A program made the position numbers and the translations under genes. Below the pieces are notes generated by a model. That model searched no databases and was not told the origin of the DNA. It saw only the letters and a list, made by a program, of their open reading frames with translations. A stretch of DNA of 32,759 nucleotides from an uncultured Pelagibacteraceae bacterium (GTDB lineage Bacteria; Pseudomonadota; Alphaproteobacteria; Pelagibacterales; Pelagibacteraceae), in NCBI GenBank assembly GCA_902560225.1, contig CACEKT010000010.1:1-32759 (forward strand), given 5' to 3'. Shown in pieces: positions 1-8,790 of the stretch (its first letter is position 1; each line of letters begins with the position of its first letter).

Positions 1-106
1 ATATTCTATGAGCAGCTGCAAAAAAATCGTCAGTTTTAAATATAATTTTTGATCCAATTCTTGGATCTGCTAAGTTAATCATTTTTGCACTTATAAATTT
101 TTTCAT
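1..106 (-). CDS. alc: Probable allantoicase, N-terminal fragment (cut by window edge)
   Basis: Reading leftward from an ATG at 106-104, 35 codons are open to the window edge. The peptide contains NLADPRIGSK and then KTDDFFAAAHR, which resembles the N-terminus of allantoicases (a 'NLA..RLG..........DDFFA' pattern). Allantoicase hydrolyses allantoate to ureidoglycolate and urea, the step after allantoinase in purine breakdown. The start codon overlaps the uraD stop (ATGA), so the two are probably translated together. Only about a tenth of the protein is visible, so the call rests on this motif plus the purine-degradation context. Confidence 0.72.
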   Translation of the reverse strand, partial: MKKFISAKMINLADPRIGSKIIFKTDDFFAAAHRI

Positions 107-600
107 TCTTTATTTATTTCATTCAAACGAAAGGTTGCGATTTTTTTAACTTGTTTTTTTGCTTCAAGGAATTCACTTTCTACATTACTTTGAATTCTTT
201 GTCTAAAATTATTCAAAATTTCATTTTTATCTTTACCTTTTACGGCAATTATAAACGGAAAATTAAATTTTTTTTTATATTCTGAATTTAATTTTTTAAA
301 TTCTTCATATTCATCATTAGAACATTGGTTTAATTTTGCAGAAGCTTGTTCAGATATAGATTCTGAAGTCATTTTTTTTGCTACAGCAAGTTCTGGATGT
401 GCATTTAAAATCTCAAAAATTTTATTTTTTTCGTAATTTTCATATATATCAAGCATTTTAAACACAATATCTTCGAAGTTTTTAAATGGTTTAGACTCAA
501 AAGCTTCCACAGCAACTGATTCAGTTTTTTCAAAAACATTACCAAATACAGACAAAAAATCAGACTTGTTAAGATCGTTAATGTTATCTATTGTTCTCAT
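103..600 (-). CDS. uraD: 2-oxo-4-hydroxy-4-carboxy-5-ureidoimidazoline (OHCU) decarboxylase
   Basis: A 165-residue protein that decarboxylates OHCU to S-allantoin, the last step of the urate-to-allantoin branch, in the cytoplasm. Family hallmarks are visible: an AHPELA motif around residue 67-72 with the catalytic His at 68, a later SxxEQA stretch near residue 82-86, and FPFIIAVKG near residue 115-122. The length matches stand-alone bacterial UraD. It is transcribed away from uraH, with 47 bp between the two start codons, and its stop overlaps the start of the probable allantoicase by ATGA. The two enzymes acting just before and just after allantoinase are therefore co-transcribed. Confidence is high because the motif set is specific and uraH is adjacent. 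Confidence 0.93.
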   Translation of the reverse strand: MRTIDNINDLNKSDFLSVFGNVFEKTESVAVEAFESKPFKNFEDIVFKMLDIYENYEKNKIFEILNAHPELAVAKKMTSESISEQASAKLNQCSNDEYEEFKKLNSEYKKKFNFPFIIAVKGKDKNEILNNFRQRIQSNVESEFLEAKKQVKKIATFRLNEINKE

Positions 601-613
601 ATAACTTTAAATA

Positions 614-633
614 ATTTAATTTTGAAATTAAAT
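614..633. promoter_or_regulatory. 20-bp perfect palindrome between divergent uraD and uraH
   Basis: ATTTAATTT at 614-622 and AAATTAAAT at 625-633 are exact inverted repeats around a two-base spacer. The element sits nearly in the middle of the 47-bp divergent intergenic region, 13 bp from the uraD start and 14 bp from the uraH start. That is a typical place for an operator shared by two divergent promoters. The arms are pure A/T in an AT-rich genome, so chance formation is a real possibility. The role as a regulator site is inference. Confidence 0.4.
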
Positions 634-647
634 GATACTATAATTTT

Positions 648-998
648 ATGACAAAGCTCACAACTCATGTTTTAGATGTATATTCTGGTAATCCTGGCAA
701 AGGTATATTAGTTGAGTTGTTTTATATTAATAATTCAGAACGAAAAAAATTAATATCAACAAAACTCAATGATGACGGCAGAGCCAACTCTCCGTTAGCA
801 GAGGGAGATATTTTTGTTAAGGGTAAATATGAATTAGTTTTTCATATTGGTGATTATTTTAAAAACACATCCTCAGCTAGTGATGTACCATTCTTGGATG
901 AGGTTGTTGTCAGATTTGGTATTTCAGATCCCTCGCAGCATTACCATGTTCCTTTACTTGTTTCACCTTGGAGTTATTCTACTTATAGAGGCAGTTAA
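648..998 (+). CDS. uraH: 5-hydroxyisourate hydrolase (transthyretin-like)
   Basis: A 116-residue protein that hydrolyses 5-hydroxyisourate, the product of urate oxidation, to OHCU, the substrate of UraD. The N-terminus LTTHVLDVYSGNPGKG carries the family His and the start-of-strand motif, and the C-terminus ends in YRGS, the diagnostic tetrapeptide that separates true hydrolases from transthyretins. No signal peptide is present, so it should be cytoplasmic. It is the first gene of a rightward run with xdhA, xdhB, guanine deaminase, puuD and a phosphoribosyltransferase. The codons for its YRGS end contain an AGAGG that can serve as the ribosome site for xdhA. The ATG at 648 gives the standard N-terminus. 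Confidence 0.95.
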   Translation: MTKLTTHVLDVYSGNPGKGILVELFYINNSERKKLISTKLNDDGRANSPLAEGDIFVKGKYELVFHIGDYFKNTSSASDVPFLDEVVVRFGISDPSQHYHVPLLVSPWSYSTYRGS

Positions 999-2435
999 GT
1001 GATATCGAATTCTGTTAAATTCTTATTAAATGATAAGCTTATAGTAATCAAAAATCCCGATCCCAATCAAACATTACTTAATTATATTAGAACTGAATTA
1101 AAAAAGACTGGAACTAAAGAGGGATGTTCGGAGGGTGGTTGTGGTGCATGTACAATTGTTTTGGGCGAATTAGTCGATAATAAAATTATATATAAAGCAA
1201 TTAATTCTTGTATTTCATTTGTCCCATCATTGAATGGTAAGCAACTTATAATTGTTGAAGATTTAGTTTCTCAAAATGGAAAACTTCACCCAGTACAAGA
1301 TGCTATGGTAAAATTTCATGGTTCTCAATGTGGTTTCTGTACGCCAGGATTTGTTATGTCTTTATTTTCAATGTTTAAAAATAATAAAAGTCTTAATGAT
1401 GAATTAATAACAGATTCTATATCGGGTAATTTATGTCGTTGTACTGGCTATAGACCTATAATTGATGCTGCTAGAAGTTTGAATAAGATAAACAAGAATG
1501 ATCAATTTTCTAAAAATAAAAATAAAGTTATTAAGCAATTAAAAAAAATTAAACCAAAAAATATTTATATTAAAAAAGATGATAAAATTTATTTTTCACC
1601 AAAAAATATTAAAGATTTAAAAGGTATAATTAAAAAACATTCTAATTTTAGTTTTCTTGCTGGCGGAACTGACTTATCTTTAAAAGTTACAAAAGAAAGA
1701 AAAGAAATTCCATTTATAATTGATTTAAAAGAAATTAATGAATTAGATTTTATCAAAGTAAGCAAAAATTATTTAGAAGTTGGTTCTTCTACACCTCTAA
1801 TAAAATTTGAAAAAGAAATTAAAAAATATTATCCAGATTTTTATTTGGTTCTAAAAAGATATGGCTCTGTTCAAATTCGAAATGTTGGAACTATTGGCGG
1901 TAATATTGCAACAGCATCTCCAATCGGTGACTCACTGCCAATTCTATTATCTTTAAATGCAGAAGTTTTAATTGAAAGTTTTAATAAAAAAAAAGTATTA
2001 CCTTTAAATAATTTTTTCCTTGATTACAGAAAAACTAAATTAAAAAAGAATGAATTTATATACTCAATAAAAATACCATTATTTAAGAAAAATATTTTTA
2101 AGGCATTTAAGATCTCAAAAAGATTTGATGATGATATTTCATCTGTTTGTGGATCTTTTAATTTTGAGATTAATAATAATAAAATTAAAGAGGTTTATAT
2201 TGCATATGGAGGTATGGCAGCTGTACCAAAAAGAGCTAAAGCATGCGAAAAAATTCTTAAAAATAAGCCTCTTACCATCAATACTTTTGATCAAGCAAAA
2301 AAATATTTAGAAAAAGATTTAAGTCCTATTGGAGACATGAGAGCTAGTAAAGAATACAGACTAGAGATAGCAAAAAATTTATTAATGAAATGTTTTGTAG
2401 AAATAAATTCTAATAAGTTATCAAGAGTAAATTAA
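999..2435 (+). CDS. xdhA: Xanthine dehydrogenase small subunit (2Fe-2S and FAD domains)
   Basis: A 478-residue subunit that carries electrons from the molybdenum site in XdhB through two [2Fe-2S] clusters to FAD and then NAD+. The N-terminal ferredoxin-like domain has Cys43, Cys48, Cys51 and Cys71; the second cluster domain has the CGFC pair (111, 114) and CRC pair (146, 148). The FAD domain follows, with FLAGGTDLS near residue 220 and GTIGGNIATASPIGDS near residue 300. Length agrees with the Rhodobacter XdhA type. The start is GTG, directly abutting the uraH stop; AGAGG at 987-991 is well placed seven bases upstream, and the reading begins as the family does (VKFLLND). The stop abuts the xdhB ATG, implying translational coupling. 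Confidence 0.94.
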   Translation: MISNSVKFLLNDKLIVIKNPDPNQTLLNYIRTELKKTGTKEGCSEGGCGACTIVLGELVDNKIIYKAINSCISFVPSLNGKQLIIVEDLVSQNGKLHPVQDAMVKFHGSQCGFCTPGFVMSLFSMFKNNKSLNDELITDSISGNLCRCTGYRPIIDAARSLNKINKNDQFSKNKNKVIKQLKKIKPKNIYIKKDDKIYFSPKNIKDLKGIIKKHSNFSFLAGGTDLSLKVTKERKEIPFIIDLKEINELDFIKVSKNYLEVGSSTPLIKFEKEIKKYYPDFYLVLKRYGSVQIRNVGTIGGNIATASPIGDSLPILLSLNAEVLIESFNKKKVLPLNNFFLDYRKTKLKKNEFIYSIKIPLFKKNIFKAFKISKRFDDDISSVCGSFNFEINNNKIKEVYIAYGGMAAVPKRAKACEKILKNKPLTINTFDQAKKYLEKDLSPIGDMRASKEYRLEIAKNLLMKCFVEINSNKLSRVN

Positions 2436-4739
2436 ATGAGCAAAGAGAACTACATTGAGGAAATAAGACCACATGATAGTGCTTATAAACATGTGAGTGG
2501 ATATGCTGAGTACACTGATGATATTAATGAGCCAAAAAATACAATTTACGGCGCTATTGGTTTAAGCAAAAAAGCCCATGCAATAATCAAAAATATAGAC
2601 CTCACTGAAGTAAAAAAAAGTGAAGGAGTGATATCAGTAGTTACTCAAAGTGATATCCCAGGCAGAAATGATGTAGGTCCAGTTTTTGAAGGTGATCCAA
2701 TTTTTCCAAAAAAAAAAATAGAGTTTTTTGGTCAGCCATTATTTGCTGTAGCTGCTACAACTACAGAACTTGCTAGAAAGGCAGTATTAAAAGCCAAAGT
2801 TAACTATAAAGATTTAAACCCAGTTATCACAATAAAAGAAGCTTTAAATAAGAAGCAATTTTTATTTAAACCTAGAAAAGTTAAAAAAGGTAATCCTTCT
2901 AAAAAAATAAAAAATTCAAAAAACAATTTAAAAGGAAATTTTACAACTGGAAGCCAAGAGCACTTTTATTTAGAGGGTCAAGCAGCTTTTGTTGTTCCTA
3001 AAGAAGATGATAATTTTTTAGTCTATAGTTCAACGCAACATCCATCAGAAACACAACAATTAATTGCAAAAATGTTTAATCAAAAAAGTAATTCAATTAA
3101 TGTTGAAGTGAGAAGAATTGGAGGTGGGTTTGGGGGAAAGGAAACAAATTTTATGACAGCGTGTATTTGTGCGTTGTTGGCAAAAAAATCAGGACAGCCA
3201 GTCAAACTAAGATTAGATAGAGATGATGATATAATATTGACTGGTAAAAGACACGAATTTTTATCTGAATATGAAGTTGGTTTTAATGATGAAGGAATTA
3301 TTGAAGGATTAAAAATAAACTTATCCTCAAATTGTGGAATGTCACCTGATTTATCAGCTGCAATAAATGAGAGAGCTTTGCTTCATATAGATAATGCATA
3401 TTATATTTCAGATATTGAGGTAACAAATAATTTATGCAAGACAAATATTCCAACTTCGACTGCATTCAGAGGCTTTGGTGGAAATCAAGGGATGATGGCT
3501 ATAGAAAATATTATAGATAATATATCAAGGTATTTAAAAAAAGATCCTATTGAAGTCAGAAAGAAAAATTTTTATCAAAAAGATAAACGAAATGTAACTC
3601 ATTATGGGATGACTATTGAAGATAACGTTATTAACGAAATATTTAAAAATTTAGAAAATAAATCTAATTATAAGAAAAGATATTCAGATATAAGAAAATT
3701 TAATGAAAAAAATAAATTTAAAAAGAAGGGTATAGCTATTACACCGTTAAAATTTGGTATTTCTTTTACAACAATTCATTTAAATCAAGCTGGAGCACTA
3801 GTTCATATTTACACTGATGGCAGTGTGTATTTAAATCACGGAGGTATTGAAATGGGTCAGGGTACTCATACAAAGATTGCTCAATTAGTAGCAAATTCTT
3901 TAGGATTACCCTATAGTTTAGTTCATATTTCATCAACAAATACAGCCAAGGTTCCAAATACTTCAGCTAGTGCTGCTTCATCAACTACAGATCTTAATGG
4001 AGCTGCAGCATTAAATGCAGTAGCAAAAATTAAATTAAATTTAGAAAAATTTATTAAGAAAAAATATAAGATCTATAATCAAGAGGCAGTTTATAAAGAT
4101 CAATATATAATATTTGGAAATAGACAATTTGAATTTAAAAGCATAATTCAAGAGGCATATTTAAATAGAATTTCTCTTTCATCATCAGGTTTTTACTCAA
4201 CACCAAAAATTAATTTTGATAAAAAAAAATTTAGGGGAAGACCTTTTTATTACTTTTGTTATGGTGCAGCTGTTTCGGAAGTAACTATAGATACATTGAC
4301 GGGTGAAAATATACTGGAAAGAGTGGATATTTTACATGACGCAGGAAAACCAATAAATCCAGCGCTAGAACTAGGTCAGATAGAGGGTGGTTTTGTGCAA
4401 GGACAAGGTTGGCTAACAATAGAGGAATTGAAGTGGAAATCAGATGGTCAGATTACAACTTTTTCTCCATCAACTTATAAAATACCTGCAGTAAGTGATA
4501 TTCCAAAAAAATTTAATGTAGAAATTTTTAAGGAGGGATTAAATAAAGAAAAAGTTGTTAATAAAGCAAAAACAACTGGTGAACCCCCTTTGATGCTAGC
4601 CATGAGTGTTTTTTATGCAATTAAAGATGCAGTTGCTTCAATTGGAAATTATCAGTTTGCACCAGAACTTAATGCACCCGCAACCCCTGAAAGAATTTTA
4701 ATGAGTATTAACAAAATTAAAAATAAAATAAAAAATTAA
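2436..4739 (+). CDS. xdhB: Xanthine dehydrogenase large subunit (molybdenum cofactor)
   Basis: A 767-residue molybdopterin subunit that hydroxylates hypoxanthine and xanthine to urate. The key residues of true xanthine dehydrogenases are visible: GGGFGGKE at 229-236, with Glu236 matching the purine-binding Glu; FRGFGGNQ at 344-351, with Arg345 matching the substrate Arg; EMGQGTHTK near 472-480; and TGEPP at 714-718, with Glu716 as the catalytic base. This set favours xanthine over aldehyde substrates. It follows xdhA with no gap and precedes guanine deaminase by one base. XdhC, the chaperone that inserts the sulfurated cofactor, is not in this window, so it must lie elsewhere or be replaced. 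Confidence 0.95.
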   Translation: MSKENYIEEIRPHDSAYKHVSGYAEYTDDINEPKNTIYGAIGLSKKAHAIIKNIDLTEVKKSEGVISVVTQSDIPGRNDVGPVFEGDPIFPKKKIEFFGQPLFAVAATTTELARKAVLKAKVNYKDLNPVITIKEALNKKQFLFKPRKVKKGNPSKKIKNSKNNLKGNFTTGSQEHFYLEGQAAFVVPKEDDNFLVYSSTQHPSETQQLIAKMFNQKSNSINVEVRRIGGGFGGKETNFMTACICALLAKKSGQPVKLRLDRDDDIILTGKRHEFLSEYEVGFNDEGIIEGLKINLSSNCGMSPDLSAAINERALLHIDNAYYISDIEVTNNLCKTNIPTSTAFRGFGGNQGMMAIENIIDNISRYLKKDPIEVRKKNFYQKDKRNVTHYGMTIEDNVINEIFKNLENKSNYKKRYSDIRKFNEKNKFKKKGIAITPLKFGISFTTIHLNQAGALVHIYTDGSVYLNHGGIEMGQGTHTKIAQLVANSLGLPYSLVHISSTNTAKVPNTSASAASSTTDLNGAAALNAVAKIKLNLEKFIKKKYKIYNQEAVYKDQYIIFGNRQFEFKSIIQEAYLNRISLSSSGFYSTPKINFDKKKFRGRPFYYFCYGAAVSEVTIDTLTGENILERVDILHDAGKPINPALELGQIEGGFVQGQGWLTIEELKWKSDGQITTFSPSTYKIPAVSDIPKKFNVEIFKEGLNKEKVVNKAKTTGEPPLMLAMSVFYAIKDAVASIGNYQFAPELNAPATPERILMSINKIKNKIKN

Positions 4740-4740
4740 C

Positions 4741-5211
4741 ATGGAAGATAAAAAAAAATTTATGGCAAAAGCCATTGAACTTTCAATAAATAGTGCGAAT
4801 ACTATTGGTGGTCCCTTCGGGAGTGTTATAGTTAAAGATAATAAGATTATTGCAGAGGGTTCAAATAAAGTTACTTCTTCAAATGATCCAACTGCTCATG
4901 GAGAAATAGTAGCAATTCGAGAAGCCTGTAAAAATTTAAATACTTTTGATCTTTCTGGATGTGAGATTTATACATCTTGTGAACCTTGTCCGATGTGTCT
5001 TTCAGCAATTTATTGGTCAAGATTAGATAAAATATATTATGCAAACACAAGAGAAGATGCAAAAAATATAGATTTCGATGACTCGTTTATTTATGAAGAG
5101 ATTCCAAAAAAAATTGATGATAGGAAAATTAAAATGGTACAAATGCTTAGAGATGAAGCTGTAAAAGCATTTGAAATTTGGGATAAAAAAGTAGATAAAA
5201 TAAAATATTGA
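4741..5211 (+). CDS. guaD: Guanine deaminase (cytidine-deaminase fold)
   Basis: A 156-residue zinc enzyme predicted to convert guanine to xanthine, feeding XdhAB. It is the same length as Bacillus subtilis GuaD, and the zinc and catalytic residues fall at the same positions: His53 and Glu55 in the HGE motif, and Cys83 and Cys86 in PCPMC. The surrounding TSCEPCPMCLSAIYW and the C-terminal DDSFIYEEI also resemble that family. The usual HAE motif reads HGE here. It begins one base after the xdhB stop and its TGA overlaps the ATG of puuD, placing it inside the urate pathway operon. Cytosine or adenine deamination is a less likely alternative given the GuaD-like C-terminus. Confidence 0.88.
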   Translation: MEDKKKFMAKAIELSINSANTIGGPFGSVIVKDNKIIAEGSNKVTSSNDPTAHGEIVAIREACKNLNTFDLSGCEIYTSCEPCPMCLSAIYWSRLDKIYYANTREDAKNIDFDDSFIYEEIPKKIDDRKIKMVQMLRDEAVKAFEIWDKKVDKIKY

Positions 5212-6119
5212 TGGAATTTTTACCTTATACAATAAAATGGTTAGAAGTCATTCTGCGATGGGGGCATGTATTATTCGCAATATTATGGGTAGGTAATAGT
5301 TTTTTATTTAATTACTTAGATAATAATTTAAATAAAAATATAACAAGTGATGATATCGATGGTGAAGGATATCTGATGCATTCTGGTTTTTTTTATAAAC
5401 TTTCAAGGTTAAAAACCTCACCACCTCAGGATTATTTAAATAGATTGGTAATCTTTAAATGGCAGAGTTATTTAACTTTTGTTACGGGAATGTTGCTCTT
5501 AGTCGTAATTTATTATTATAACGCTGGTGTATTGATGGTTGATAAACGTGTTTTGTTAATGCCTCCTAGTTATGCCGTTATTATCTCGCTTTTATCATTA
5601 ATTGTTTTTTGGTTTATTTATGATCTATTGTGTAAATCGAAATTGATTGAAAATAATATATTATTTATTTCTACAGCAATCATTTTACTAGCAGCTGTTT
5701 CTTTTGGTCTAACTAAGTTATTTGGACCAAAATTTGCAATTTTAAGTGTTGGATTGATTATAGGTACTAATATGTTTGGCAATGTTTTCACAGTAATTAT
5801 ACCTAATCAAATGAACATAATTAGTAGTAGCGAAAGAGGTGAAAAATTTGATATGAGCCTTTCATTAGCAGCTAAACAAAGATCAATTCATAATAATTAT
5901 TCCACTTTTTTAGTTTTGTTTATAATGCTTTCTGGACATTCAAGTTTCTTAGTTTATCACCAATATAACTGGTTAATATTATGTGCGTTAGCAATTATTT
6001 CTGGAGTGGCGAGACATTATTTTAATTTAAGAGGAAGAAACATTCACAGGTTGTATATTTTAATTTCTTCAATAATAGCACTTATCGTTCTTGCAGTTTT
6101 AGTTTTATTATTTAAATAA
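5211..6119 (+). CDS. puuD: PuuD-type membrane urate oxidase, without the usual cytochrome c domain
   Basis: A 302-residue integral membrane protein with about eight hydrophobic segments. The N-terminal LRWGHVLFAILWVGNSF, the GGFFY-like HSGFFYKL stretch, FKWQSYLTFVTG and HNNYSTFLVLFIMLSGH match the membrane domain of PuuD, which oxidises urate to 5-hydroxyisourate. Known PuuD proteins usually continue into a C-terminal c-type cytochrome with CxxCH; this one stops after its last helix and has no CxxCH. The start chosen is the ATG at 5211, overlapping the guanine deaminase TGA; a TTG one codon earlier is also open. Its place between guaD and a purine phosphoribosyltransferase, next to uraH, xdhAB and uraD, strongly supports the urate role. 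Confidence 0.85.
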   Translation: MEFLPYTIKWLEVILRWGHVLFAILWVGNSFLFNYLDNNLNKNITSDDIDGEGYLMHSGFFYKLSRLKTSPPQDYLNRLVIFKWQSYLTFVTGMLLLVVIYYYNAGVLMVDKRVLLMPPSYAVIISLLSLIVFWFIYDLLCKSKLIENNILFISTAIILLAAVSFGLTKLFGPKFAILSVGLIIGTNMFGNVFTVIIPNQMNIISSSERGEKFDMSLSLAAKQRSIHNNYSTFLVLFIMLSGHSSFLVYHQYNWLILCALAIISGVARHYFNLRGRNIHRLYILISSIIALIVLAVLVLLFK

Positions 6120-6135
6120 TAAAATATTAAAAATT

Positions 6136-6660
6136 ATGACTGAAAAATTAATTATAAGCTGGGACGAATACAATAAGAATGTAGAGAAATTGGCAATTCA
6201 AATTCATGATAGCGGATATAGGCCAACAATATTAATTGGTATTATGCGTGGAGCAGCACCAATGATTGACGTGTTAAGTAGGATATTTAAACTAAAATGT
6301 GCTTATCTTGCTGTTGAGTCCTATAGTGGTAAAGGAGTAGAGGATGAACAGGGTGAGATTGTTTTTTCTAGAGAAATGAGTTCAATCGCACCAAGCATGG
6401 GAGGTAGAATTCTTTTGTGTGATGATTTATCTGATACAGGGATTACATTTAATAAAAGCATAGATTGGTTAAAAAAATATGATCCAATAAAAGATAAAAT
6501 AGAAGAAATTAAAACCGCAACATTATTCAAAAAAAAGAAATCAACTTTTGAACCAGATTTTTGTGCAAACAAGCTTCCTGATAATCCTTGGATTGTACAA
6601 CCTTTTGAAATCTATGAAGAATTAAGAATTGAACAAATAAAAAAAAAACATCAAGTATAA
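6136..6660 (+). CDS. Purine (xanthine/hypoxanthine-guanine) phosphoribosyltransferase
   Basis: A 174-residue type I phosphoribosyltransferase that should join a purine base to PRPP to make a nucleotide. The PRPP-binding loop ILLCDDLSDTGIT lies at residues 92-104, preceded by the GIMRGAAPM loop at 35-43. The length and the C-terminal WIVQPFE segment are like Gpt/Hpt-type purine enzymes rather than pyrimidine ones. It starts 16 bp after puuD and closes the rightward purine run, giving a salvage branch next to the degradation branch. The exact base preference (xanthine, guanine or hypoxanthine) cannot be set from sequence alone, so no symbol is given. A hairpin terminator follows directly. Confidence 0.83.
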   Translation: MTEKLIISWDEYNKNVEKLAIQIHDSGYRPTILIGIMRGAAPMIDVLSRIFKLKCAYLAVESYSGKGVEDEQGEIVFSREMSSIAPSMGGRILLCDDLSDTGITFNKSIDWLKKYDPIKDKIEEIKTATLFKKKKSTFEPDFCANKLPDNPWIVQPFEIYEELRIEQIKKKHQV

Positions 6661-6688
6661 AAAAGGCCAGTAAAAAAACCGGCCTTTT
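6661..6688. terminator. Bidirectional intrinsic terminator between converging purine operons
   Basis: AAAAGGCC at 6661-6668 pairs with GGCCTTTT at 6681-6688 around an A-rich loop, and an inner GT/AC pairing can extend it across one mismatch. Each strand ends the stem in a T run, so it can serve both the phosphoribosyltransferase mRNA (plus) and the binding-protein mRNA (minus). It lies exactly between the two converging stop codons. Confidence 0.85.
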
Positions 6689-6709
6689 AAATTTTTATAA
6701 TTTGTAAAC

Positions 6710-7780
6710 TTAATTAGGTATATCGCCCTCAACACCTTTTACATAAGTCATCATTCCTGCAAGCATTCCATCATCAGCAGTTTTACCATCAGCGACCATT
6801 AAATTACCTTTTTGGTCATAAATAGGTCCAGTAAAAGCATGAACTTTACCTGATGCTAAATCTTTTTCGAGTTGATTAACCTTAGCTCGCACATCACTAG
6901 GAATAGCAGAGTCAAGATCAGATATAACTACCATACCATCACCGATACCATGCCATGTGTCTTTTTGATTCCATGTTCCATTTGCTACAGCTTTAACTCT
7001 TTCAACGTAGTAAGGTCCCCAGTTATTCTCAACTGAAGTCAATACTGCTTTAGGAGCGAATTTATCCATATCACTAGCTTGACCAAATGCGTAAACACCT
7101 GCTTTTTCAGCAATCTGAACAATTGCAGTACTATCAGTGTGTTGAGCAATTATATCAGCACCTTGATCAATTAAAGCTTTAGCTGCTTCAGATTCTTTAC
7201 CTGGGTCATACCAAGTAAAAGCCCAAACAATTTTTGTTTTGATATTTGGATTTACTTTTTGAGCTGCTAAAGTAAATGAATTAATTCCTCTTATTACTTC
7301 TGGAATTGGAAAAGATGCTACGTAACCAATGACATTAGATTTTGTCATCGATCCAGCGATTGTTCCCAAGATAGCTCTACCCTCGTAGAATCTAGCTGCG
7401 TATGTTGAAACATTTGGATGTTCTCTTTTATATCCAGTAGCATGTTCAAATTTTACGTTTGGAAACTCTTTTGCAACTTTGTTAGTTGGATTCATGTATC
7501 CAAAACTAGTTGTAAAAATAACATCGTGGCCAGAATTAGCTAATTGTCTTAGAACTCTCTCAGCATCAGCACTTTCTGGAACACCTTCCACATATGTAGT
7601 TTTATATCCGGCAGCTTCTACAGCTTTTCTTCCTACATCATGCTGATATGTCCATCCATGGTCACCAGTTGGACCAATATAAACAAATGCTGCTTTAACA
7701 TCTTTTGCAACAGCAGCTACAGTTAATGTAAACAAAAAAACTAGAGAAGAGACGAAAGAACGAATAAATATTTTATGCAT
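6710..7780 (-). CDS. BMP-family periplasmic binding protein of a nucleoside/purine ABC transporter
   Basis: A 356-residue solute-binding protein of the Bmp/PnrA family, whose known members bind purine nucleosides. A signal peptide is clear (basic start, hydrophobic core to residue 22, AVA cleavage site at 23-25) and there is no lipobox, so the protein should be free in the periplasm. The mature start KAAFVYIGPTGDHGWTYQHDVGR is typical of the family. It is the last gene of the leftward operon, set off from the permeases by 77 bp with an AGGGGA ribosome site before the ATG. This may allow higher expression of the binding protein than of the membrane parts. The neighbouring purine genes suggest a purine base or nucleoside ligand; that is inference. 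Confidence 0.9.
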   Translation of the reverse strand: MHKIFIRSFVSSLVFLFTLTVAAVAKDVKAAFVYIGPTGDHGWTYQHDVGRKAVEAAGYKTTYVEGVPESADAERVLRQLANSGHDVIFTTSFGYMNPTNKVAKEFPNVKFEHATGYKREHPNVSTYAARFYEGRAILGTIAGSMTKSNVIGYVASFPIPEVIRGINSFTLAAQKVNPNIKTKIVWAFTWYDPGKESEAAKALIDQGADIIAQHTDSTAIVQIAEKAGVYAFGQASDMDKFAPKAVLTSVENNWGPYYVERVKAVANGTWNQKDTWHGIGDGMVVISDLDSAIPSDVRAKVNQLEKDLASGKVHAFTGPIYDQKGNLMVADGKTADDGMLAGMMTYVKGVEGDIPN

Positions 7781-7857
7781 AAATTTATTTCCCCTGTTTA
7801 ATTTTTAATATCTTAAGCTTAAATTAAATTATCCAAAAAAAAATAATTATTTTAGAA

Positions 7858-8790
7858 TTAATTGTCTTTATAAAATGATTTACCCAATGAACTTGGTGTA
7901 CTTAGTCTTATTTTTCTACTATCACGTGAAATTACAACCAATACCACTATAGTAACTATATAGGGTAGAGCAGTTAAAAATTGTACAGGGATTCTTACAC
8001 CTACTGCTTGCATATGAAATTGAATTATTGTTAATCCACCAAAAATCATTGCACCGATTAAAATTTTAATTGGGTTCCATGTAGAAAATACAACTAATGC
8101 CAATGCTATCCAACCTCTGCCACCCGTCATATTTTCTATCCACTGTGGAGTGTAGATCATTGACAAATAGGCGCCAGCAAGTCCACACATTGCTCCACCA
8201 TAAAGTATGCATGAATAACGAACTAATTTAACATTTATACCTTGGTTAGATGCCGATACTGGAGAATCTCCTACAGCTCTAATAATTAATCCTATTTTCG
8301 TTTTTTTTAAAAAATAATTAGTAATAAAAGGTAAAGCGAAAGCAAAATAAAATACAATTGAGTGACCAAATAATATTGGACTTAAAAAGGGTATTGTTTC
8401 TTTTAAACTTTCAAATAAAACAGGGAACTCCTTACCAGGAATACCAACAAAGTTTTTTCCTATCATTGCGGATATTCCTATTCCAAATATAGTTAATGCT
8501 AGGCCTGTAGCCACATGATTTGTTATTAAAGTTTGGGTTAGGAATGCAAAAATAGTAGAAATTAAAATTCCAGCTAACATTGCACCAATAACCGCAATAA
8601 ATAAACTTCCTGTTACTGTCATTAAAGCAAAACCAGATATAGCACCAATTATCATCATTCCTTCAACACCTAAATTTAGAACTCCAGATCTTTCGGTAAT
8701 AAGCTCACCACAAGACGCTAAAATTAAAGGTACAGCAGAAGCCATGATTGATGTGATTATTAGTCCAACGAAATTTATGTCAATCATCAT
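7858..8790 (-). CDS. ABC transporter permease (BMP/nucleoside type, second subunit)
   Basis: A 310-residue polytopic inner-membrane protein of the branched-chain-amino-acid/ribose-type permease superfamily. The segment ITERSGVLNLGVEGMMIIGAI is characteristic of the second permease of BMP-type nucleoside transporters (YufQ/NupQ-like). Later segments such as GGAMCGLAGAYLSM and GRGWIALALVVFSTWNP also fit. Its start overlaps the stop of the upstream permease gene by ATGA, so the two subunits are coupled and probably form a heterodimer through which the purine or nucleoside passes. No defects are visible. Confidence 0.9.
   Translation of the reverse strand: MMIDINFVGLIITSIMASAVPLILASCGELITERSGVLNLGVEGMMIIGAISGFALMTVTGSLFIAVIGAMLAGILISTIFAFLTQTLITNHVATGLALTIFGIGISAMIGKNFVGIPGKEFPVLFESLKETIPFLSPILFGHSIVFYFAFALPFITNYFLKKTKIGLIIRAVGDSPVSASNQGINVKLVRYSCILYGGAMCGLAGAYLSMIYTPQWIENMTGGRGWIALALVVFSTWNPIKILIGAMIFGGLTIIQFHMQAVGVRIPVQFLTALPYIVTIVVLVVISRDSRKIRLSTPSSLGKSFYKDN

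Noticed and set aside
639-644. A perfect TATAAT just upstream of uraH
   Set aside because: It ends three bases before the uraH ATG, so transcription would start inside the gene; with no good -35 it is probably chance in AT-rich DNA.
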